The notes beneath the pieces are model-generated. The model was not told the DNA's origin. It saw only the letters and a list, made by a program, of their open reading frames with translations, and ran no database searches. This document shows, piece after piece, positions 59,022-64,000 of a stretch of DNA of 64,000 nt. Within the stretch, counting starts at the first letter, position 1. Each line of letters starts with the position of its first letter. Both the position numbers and the translations under genes were made by a program. This DNA comes from Rhodobiaceae bacterium UBA4490 (GTDB lineage Bacteria > Pseudomonadota > Alphaproteobacteria > Parvibaculales > Parvibaculaceae). The stretch covers positions 707,564 to 771,563 of the forward strand of contig DGNO01000001.1 in the NCBI GenBank assembly GCA_002389665.1, read 5' to 3'.

Positions 59022-59441
59022 TTAAGCGGCGGCATCCTCGTCATCCATGATCACCGGCCCGGAATCTTGCCCGCGGGCGGTCTCATCGCGGTCGACGAAT
59101 TCAATGACAGCCATCGGCGCATTGTCGCCATGGCGGAAACCGGCTTTCAGAACGCGCGTATAGCCGCCCTGGCGCTCTTTGTAGCGCGGGCCCAGTTCGT
59201 CGAAGAGCTTGGCGGCCCATTTCTGGTCCGGCAGCTGCGAATAGGCCTGACGGCGCGCATGCAGGTCGCCGCGCTTGCCGAGAGTCACAAGCTTCTCCAC
59301 ATAGGGGCGAAGCTCTTTGGCTTTCGGCAACGTGGTAACGATCTGCTCGTGCTTGATCAGCGCAACGGCCATATTGGCGAGCAACGCCTTACGGTGGCTA
59401 GCTGTTCTGTTGAGCTTGCGGCCGGCTTTCCCGTGGCGCAT
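59022..59441 (-). CDS. rplQ: 50S ribosomal protein L17
   Basis: A 139-residue protein beginning [24 protein letters not shown], the conserved start, then [17 protein letters not shown] and [25 protein letters not shown]. It binds 23S rRNA near the peptide exit tunnel. An acidic extension (EDAAA) ends it. It is the last gene of the alpha operon, following rpoA. Confidence 0.97.
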   Translation of the reverse strand: MRHGKAGRKLNRTASHRKALLANMAVALIKHEQIVTTLPKAKELRPYVEKLVTLGKRGDLHARRQAYSQLPDQKWAAKLFDELGPRYKERQGGYTRVLKAGFRHGDNAPMAVIEFVDRDETARGQDSGPVIMDDEDAAA

Positions 59442-59493
59442 GACTGTCTCCTGCTCTTCAATCTACGGCGCCTCACGGCGCGGCATGTCAAAC

Positions 59494-60510
59494 TTAATAC
59501 TGGTCTTCGAAACGCTTGGCCAGATCGTCGATATTTTCCGGCGGCCAGTTCGGCACTTCCATACCGAGATGCAGGCCCATCTGCGCCAGCACTTCCTTGA
59601 TTTCGTTCAAGGACTTGCGGCCGAAGTTCGGCGTGCGGAGCATTTCCGCTTCCGTCTTCTGAATGAGATCGCCGATGTAAACGATGTTGTCGTTCTTCAG
59701 GCAGTTGGCCGAACGGACGGAAAGTTCCAGTTCGTCCACCTTCTTCAGCAGCGCCGGGTTGAATTCCAGTTCCGGACGGCGGTCTTCGACCACGGCTTCC
59801 TTGGGCTCTTCGAAATTCACGAAGATCTGCAGCTGGTCCTGGAGAATGCGTGCCGCATAGGCAAGCGCATCGTCCGGCGTCAGCGAGCCGTCGGTCTCGA
59901 TCTGCATGGTCAGCTTGTCATAGTCGAGCACCTGGCCTTCGCGGGTGTTCTCAACCTTGTAAGAGACGCGCTGCACGGGGCTGTAAAGGCTGTCGACCGG
60001 GATCAGACCGATCGGCGCATCTTCCGGGCGGTTGCGCTCAGCGGCAACATAGCCCTTGCCCGTGTTGACTGTGAATTCCATGCGGATTTCCGCGCCCTCA
60101 TCGAGGGTCAGCAGCGCATGGTTCGGGTCCAGAATGTCGATATCGGCGCCCGCTTCGATGTCGCCGGCGGTCACGATGCCGGGACCCGTCTTCACGAGGC
60201 TCATGCGCTTCGGACCTTCCGCATGCAGCTTGAGCGCCATCTTCTTGATGTTCAGGATCACGTCGGTGACGTCTTCGCGCACACCGGCGATCGAGGAGAA
60301 CTCGTGCAGCACGCTGTCAATGTGCACGGCCGTCACCGCAGAGCCCTGCAGCGAGGACATCAGCACCCGGCGCAGCGAGTTGCCAAGGGTCATGCCGAAG
60401 CCGCGCTCGAGCGGTTCTGCAACCACCGTCGCCTGACGCTTCGGGTCGTGGCCCGGCTGAACTTCAAGCTTGGCCGGCTTGATCAATTCTTCCCAATTCT
60501 TCTGGATCAC
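59494..60510 (-). CDS. rpoA: RNA polymerase alpha subunit
   Basis: A 338-residue alpha subunit. The N-terminal domain (~1-230) dimerises and binds beta/beta': [38 protein letters not shown] flexible linker leads to the C-terminal domain (~250-330) that contacts UP elements and activators: [24 protein letters not shown] and [14 protein letters not shown]. The start is GTG at 60510 behind GAGG, giving VIQKNW, the usual N-terminus; the frame is open farther upstream but not conserved there. Confidence 0.97.
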   Translation of the reverse strand: MIQKNWEELIKPAKLEVQPGHDPKRQATVVAEPLERGFGMTLGNSLRRVLMSSLQGSAVTAVHIDSVLHEFSSIAGVREDVTDVILNIKKMALKLHAEGPKRMSLVKTGPGIVTAGDIEAGADIDILDPNHALLTLDEGAEIRMEFTVNTGKGYVAAERNRPEDAPIGLIPVDSLYSPVQRVSYKVENTREGQVLDYDKLTMQIETDGSLTPDDALAYAARILQDQLQIFVNFEEPKEAVVEDRRPELEFNPALLKKVDELELSVRSANCLKNDNIVYIGDLIQKTEAEMLRTPNFGRKSLNEIKEVLAQMGLHLGMEVPNWPPENIDDLAKRFEDQY

Positions 60511-60614
60511 TTGTGCAACCTCGTGCCGTTTTTCGGGGTTTCGATCAAACACCCTGGGCAGCATTCCCTGCCCGTTCGATCCAGCGCTGCAGCCCGCGGC
60601 CGCAGCGCTTCATA

Positions 60615-61004
60615 TTAAACGCGCCGGCGCTTGGGCGGACGGCAGCCATTGTGCGGGATCGGCGTCACGTCGCGGATCGACGTGATCACGAAACCGGCTG
60701 CCTGCAGTGCGCGCAGTGCGGACTCGCGCCCGCCGCCCGGACCGCAAACTTCCACTTCCAGGGTTTTCATGCCGTGCTCGGCAGCTTTCTTGCCGGCATC
60801 TTCGGCCGCAACCTGCGCCGCGAACGGCGTGGACTTACGGCTGCCTTTGAAACCCATGGCGCCGGAAGAGGACCACGAGATCGCGTTGCCCTGGGCATCC
60901 GTGATCGTGATCATCGTGTTGTTGAAGGAGGAATTCACATGGGCCACGCCAGAGGTGATGTTCTTCCGTTCCCGGCGTTTGACGCGTGCTTTTTCCTTGG
61001 CCAT
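60615..61004 (-). CDS. rpsK: 30S ribosomal protein S11
   Basis: A 129-residue protein with the family signature: [52 protein letters not shown] and the C-terminal [23 protein letters not shown]. It forms part of the 30S platform near the mRNA exit. It lies between rpsM and rpoA in the standard order. Confidence 0.98.
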   Translation of the reverse strand: MAKEKARVKRRERKNITSGVAHVNSSFNNTMITITDAQGNAISWSSSGAMGFKGSRKSTPFAAQVAAEDAGKKAAEHGMKTLEVEVCGPGGGRESALRALQAAGFVITSIRDVTPIPHNGCRPPKRRRV

Positions 61005-61040
61005 CTCTTAACCTTCGTCGCTTGCGGAAAACCCGCGTGA

Positions 61041-61409
61041 TTACTTCTTCTTGCCGGCAATAGCTTTTGCCGGGCCTTTGCGGGTGCGCGCATTGGTGTG
61101 CGTGCGCTGGCCGCGAACCGGAAGACCGCGGCGATGCCGCAAGCCGCGATAGCAGCCCAGATCCATCAGACGCTTGATGTTCATGGCCGTCTCACGGCGC
61201 AGGTCACCTTCCACGGTGTACCCGGCGTCGATCGTTTCACGGATCTGGATCACCTCGGCGTCGGTGAGTTCGTTCACGCGGCGCTCAGGGGCAATACCAA
61301 CTTTCTCACAGATATCGGCCGAGTGTTTGGCACCGATGCCGTGAATATATTGAAGCGCGATCACGACCCGCTTATTGGTCGGGATGTTGACGCCAGCGAT
61401 ACGAGCCAC
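61041..61409 (-). CDS. rpsM: 30S ribosomal protein S13
   Basis: A 122-residue protein: [72 protein letters not shown]. It sits in the 30S head and contacts tRNA in the P site. The start is a GTG at 61409 behind GGAGAG, at the conserved VARIAGV. A consensus promoter at 61550-61577 lies upstream. Confidence 0.97.
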   Translation of the reverse strand: MARIAGVNIPTNKRVVIALQYIHGIGAKHSADICEKVGIAPERRVNELTDAEVIQIRETIDAGYTVEGDLRRETAMNIKRLMDLGCYRGLRHRRGLPVRGQRTHTNARTRKGPAKAIAGKKK

Positions 61410-61549
61410 GTTGTCTCTCCTAATCCGAGGAATCGCAAGCCAAAAACCAGCACCAAGCAGCACCCGGATTTGCCGAAAAACGCCGGAATTCCGCCATTTT
61501 TCGTTAAGCAACCGAAAATCTGCCTGGAACTGTTGCTACGGAGGCCGGG

Positions 61550-61577
61550 ATTATAGGAATTACCCCAATCCAGTCAA
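61550..61577 (-). promoter_or_regulatory. Strong sigma-70-type promoter for rpsM-rpsK-rpoA-rplQ
   Basis: On the minus strand TTGACT (61577-61572), 16 bp, then a perfect TATAAT (61555-61550), about 140 bp before the rpsM start and just downstream of adk. It would give the alpha operon its own transcription besides read-through from secY-adk. Confidence 0.65.
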
Positions 61578-61606
61578 CCGCTTAGGCAGCAGTTCCTGCG
61601 TTTCTT

Positions 61607-62179
61607 CTACAGTTTCAGCACGGCCTCAATTTCAGCCGTGACATCGTCAATCGATTTCATGCCGTCGACCGACCGGAGAATGCCTTTTTTCCCGTAATAG
61701 TCGATCAGCGGCGCGGTTTGTTCATGATAAACCCCAAGCCGCTTCTTCAACGCTTCGGCATTATCATCCGCGCGGGCGCCCCCGGCGGTCTCGGCTGCCC
61801 GGGTTTCGATCCGGGACAGCAGAATCTTGTCGTCAACTTTTAGCTCGATTACGGCATCGAGCGCCTCGCCGCGGCCCGCCAGCATCGTGTCCAGCGCCTC
61901 GGCCTGGGCCACATTCCGCGGAAAACCGTCCAGAATATAGCCGTTTTTGCAATCCGCCTGCTCGGTGCGCTCGGAAATGATGCGGACAACAACCTCATCC
62001 GGCACCAGATCGCCGCGCGCCATGATCGCTTCGGCTTTTTTACCCACTTCCGTGCCCGCGGCAACGGCGGCGCGCAGCATGTCGCCCGTCGACAATTGCA
62101 CGAGCCCGTGGCTCTCCTGGATACGCTGGGCTTGCGTCCCCTTGCCCGCGCCGGGAGGGCCCAAGAAAATCAACTTCAT
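61607..62179 (-). CDS. adk: Adenylate kinase
   Basis: A 190-residue enzyme interconverting ATP+AMP and 2 ADP. The P-loop GPPGAGKGT is at 7-15, the AMP site in [10 protein letters not shown] and the [12 protein letters not shown] motif. The LID is short (no zinc knuckle), the usual form in alphaproteobacteria. It overlaps the secY stop (ATGA), so it is translationally coupled to secY. Confidence 0.97.
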   Translation of the reverse strand: MKLIFLGPPGAGKGTQAQRIQESHGLVQLSTGDMLRAAVAAGTEVGKKAEAIMARGDLVPDEVVVRIISERTEQADCKNGYILDGFPRNVAQAEALDTMLAGRGEALDAVIELKVDDKILLSRIETRAAETAGGARADDNAEALKKRLGVYHEQTAPLIDYYGKKGILRSVDGMKSIDDVTAEIEAVLKL

Positions 62180-63507
62180 CGACGGCTTCCCCTGAGCTTG
62201 GACTTCTTGATGAGTCCTTCATACTGATGCGCAAGCAGATGGCTCTGGATCTGGGCGACCGTATCCATGGTCACGCTCACGACAATCAGAAGAGACGTAC
62301 CGCCGAAATAGAACGGCACGCTGTATTGCGAAATCAGAATTTCAGGCAAGAGGCAGACCAGCGTGATATAGCCGGCGCCCACCACCGTCAGACGGGTCAG
62401 CACGTAGTCGATATATTCCGCCGTGCGCTTGCCGGGACGGATACCGGGAATGAACCCGCCATATTTGCGCAGGTTTTCCGCCGTATCCTCGGGATTGAAA
62501 ACAATCGCCGTATAGAAAAAGCAGAAGAAAATAATGCCGGCCGCGTAAAGCGCCATATAGAGCGGCTGACCATGACCAAGCAGCGCCGTCACCGTGTTCA
62601 GCCAACCGGGGCCCTGCCCTTGTGTGAAATTGGCGAGCGTGATCGGCAGCAGCAGAATGGACGAGGCGAAGATCGGCGGAATGACGCCGGCCGTATTCAA
62701 CTTCAGCGGCAGGTGCGAGCTGTCGCCGCCGTAGATCTTCATACCCACCTGGCGCTTGGGATATTGCACGATGAGCCGCCGCTGCGCCCGCTCCATGAAG
62801 ACGATGGCAGCGATAACGCCAACCACCATGACCAGCAGGAAGAGGATCAGCGCCGTGGAAATCGCGCCTTCGCGGCCAAGTTCCAGCGTGCCGACAAGTG
62901 CGGCAGGAAGTTCGGCGACGATCCCAGCGAAGATGATCAGCGAAATCCCGTTACCCACGCCGCGCGCCGTGATCTGCTCACCCAGCCACATCAGGAAGAC
63001 GGTGCCGCCGACCAGCGTGATCACCGTGCTCGCCCGGAAGAAAAGTCCCGGATCGAGCACCACATTGCCTGCCCCTTCCAGGCCCACGGCAATGCCGTAG
63101 CCCTGCAGGGTGGCCAGAAGCACCGTGCCGTAGCGTGTATATTGGGTAATCTGCTTGCGGCCCTGCTCGCCTTCCTTCTTGAGCTGCGCAAGATGCGGGC
63201 TCACCGTCGTCATCAGCTGAATGATAATCGACGCGGAAATGTAAGGCATGATCGTCAGCGCGAAGATCGCCATACGGCCGACGGCCCCGCCGGAAAACAT
63301 ATTGAAGACGCCGAGCAGGCCGCTCTGCTGCTGCTGGAAGACCTGAGCCAGCGCGGCAGGGTCGATGCCGGGGAGCGGAATATAAGTACCGAGCCGGTAA
63401 ATGATCAGCGCGCCGAGCGTAAACCAAAGCCGCTTCTTGAGTTCCTCCGCCTTCGCAAAGGCAGAGAAATTCAGATTTGCCGCCAGCTGTTCCGCCGCTG
63501 ATGCCAT
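62176..63507 (-). CDS. secY: Protein translocase subunit SecY
   Basis: A 443-residue inner-membrane channel of the Sec translocon with ten predicted helices. It has the start [40 protein letters not shown], a plug and pore region in the first half, and the cytoplasmic loop [18 protein letters not shown], important for SecA/ribosome contact. It lies between rplO and adk in the standard spc-operon order. Confidence 0.97.
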   Translation of the reverse strand: MASAAEQLAANLNFSAFAKAEELKKRLWFTLGALIIYRLGTYIPLPGIDPAALAQVFQQQQSGLLGVFNMFSGGAVGRMAIFALTIMPYISASIIIQLMTTVSPHLAQLKKEGEQGRKQITQYTRYGTVLLATLQGYGIAVGLEGAGNVVLDPGLFFRASTVITLVGGTVFLMWLGEQITARGVGNGISLIIFAGIVAELPAALVGTLELGREGAISTALILFLLVMVVGVIAAIVFMERAQRRLIVQYPKRQVGMKIYGGDSSHLPLKLNTAGVIPPIFASSILLLPITLANFTQGQGPGWLNTVTALLGHGQPLYMALYAAGIIFFCFFYTAIVFNPEDTAENLRKYGGFIPGIRPGKRTAEYIDYVLTRLTVVGAGYITLVCLLPEILISQYSVPFYFGGTSLLIVVSVTMDTVAQIQSHLLAHQYEGLIKKSKLRGSRR

Positions 63508-63560
63508 ATCATGCCGCTCCAGGCAAAGGGCAGGTCGATGCCTGCCCTAATTTCTTGGAA

Positions 63561-64000
63561 TTATTCGGAAGCTTCCGGTTTCGGAGCGACTTTGACGCTG
63601 CCGCCCGCTTTCTCAACCGCCTCGATGGCGCCCTTGGAGGCACCGGCGATGTCGAAATTCACCTTGGCTTTCAGTTCGCCCTTGGCCAGAAGGCGCACGC
63701 CATCCTTCTTGACCCGGCGGATCACACCGGCAGCCTGAAGAGCTTCACCCGTCACCGGCGCATTCGCATCGAGCTTGCCGGCATCGATCGCGGTCTGCAC
63801 GCGGCCCAGATTGACCTCGTTATATTCCTTCGGCGAAGGCACGTTGAAGCCGCGCTTCGGCAGGCGCCGGTGCAGAGCCGTCTGACCGCCTTCATACCCT
63901 TTGATGGCCACGCCCGAACGGGATTTCTGACCCTTGACGCCCCGGCCACCGGTCTTGCCCTTGCCGGAACCGATACCGCGGCCCACACGCATACGGGACT
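63561..64000 (-). CDS. rplO: 50S ribosomal protein L15 (N-terminus beyond the window)
   Basis: About 146 codons are visible, lacking the first few residues at the right edge. The conserved [26 protein letters not shown] near the N-terminus and [15 protein letters not shown] and [15 protein letters not shown] farther on identify L15, a late-assembling 23S rRNA binding protein. The open frame runs on to 64000 ahead of the first internal Met, as expected since L15 starts roughly 15 residues before RVGRG. Confidence 0.95.
   Translation of the reverse strand, partial: SRMRVGRGIGSGKGKTGGRGVKGQKSRSGVAIKGYEGGQTALHRRLPKRGFNVPSPKEYNEVNLGRVQTAIDAGKLDANAPVTGEALQAAGVIRRVKKDGVRLLAKGELKAKVNFDIAGASKGAIEAVEKAGGSVKVAPKPEASE

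Noticed and set aside
60511..60564. An upstream start for rpoA (ATG-like codons up to 60564)
   Set aside because: Alpha subunits begin at the IQKNW segment; GTG 60510 with GAGG upstream gives this N-terminus.
1..64000. Insertion sequences, prophage, toxin-antitoxin or defence systems
   Set aside because: No transposase, integrase, restriction, Cas, capsid or toxin-like product was recognised; gene content and order are those of conserved chromosome.

Overview
The window is chromosomal DNA of an alphaproteobacterium. The evidence is DivK/PleD and MipZ cell-cycle proteins, an EipB-type envelope protein, ATP12-type and Pam18/Tim14-like J-domain proteins, DUF3572 and DUF1489 proteins, ClpS-ClpA, and the order rplO-secY-adk-rpsM-rpsK-rpoA-rplQ followed by a Do-type protease. 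High GC and tightly packed genes fit a Hyphomicrobiales- or Parvibaculales-like heterotroph. FliN and c-di-GMP enzymes suggest it is motile. I see no phage, insertion sequence, plasmid function or CRISPR array; this is mostly core chromosome.

Layout. 1-6.2 kb: K+/H+ antiporter (cut by the window edge), MFS transporter, rpmG, a PuuC-like aldehyde dehydrogenase, a gene-poor stretch with a 37-codon ORF, then pleD-divK. 6.2-12.3 kb: DUF3572, HAD phosphatase, ROK fructokinase, a zinc-ribbon DNA polymerase IV, EipB, a 2-hydroxyacid dehydrogenase and a diguanylate cyclase behind a sigma-54 promoter sequence. 12.3-18.3 kb: an agmatine-deiminase homologue lacking its catalytic cysteine, RidA, a FemAB/GNAT-like protein, HIT, a beta-propeller lipoprotein, VOC protein and a small exported protein. 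18.3-25.7 kb: clpA-clpS, a SPOR-domain DD-carboxypeptidase, J-domain protein, mipZ and an SH3b lipoprotein-like protein. 25.7-31.2 kb: glutamine-synthetase-like/ALDH/Fe-ADH module and panC, then a palindromic repeat cluster.

31.4-41.9 kb carries acyl-CoA and leucine catabolism genes (mccB-mccA, thiolase, thioesterase, ivd) interleaved with a SnoaL-like protein, an esterase, a methyltransferase and a PAP2 phosphatase. 42-48.3 kb: kelch protein, mgtE, tRNA-Leu(GAG), a sulfur pair (divergent precorrin-2 dehydrogenase homologue and cysH), fliN, lipB and a bactofilin-like membrane protein. 48.3-53 kb: pccB-pccA followed by a GH84 O-GlcNAcase-like enzyme. 53-64 kb, all on the minus strand: the distal ribosomal protein operon (rplO, cut by the edge, to rplQ), Do protease, rarA, crcB, rluC-type pseudouridine synthase, gph-like phosphatase and ATP12 chaperone.

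The carboxylases, thiolase, IVD and thioesterase supply branched-chain and odd-chain acyl-CoA catabolism. DivK, PleD, MipZ, FliN and the second diguanylate cyclase belong to polarity, division and motility control. The most unusual items are two apparently active-site-depleted enzyme homologues (agmatine deiminase family, and the sirohaem-synthase-like partner of cysH), the GH84 enzyme joined to the propionyl-CoA carboxylase operon, the GS/ALDH/ADH module, and several candidate regulatory sites. I found no convincing wholly new multi-gene system. Functions are assigned by reading the sequence; no database search was run.
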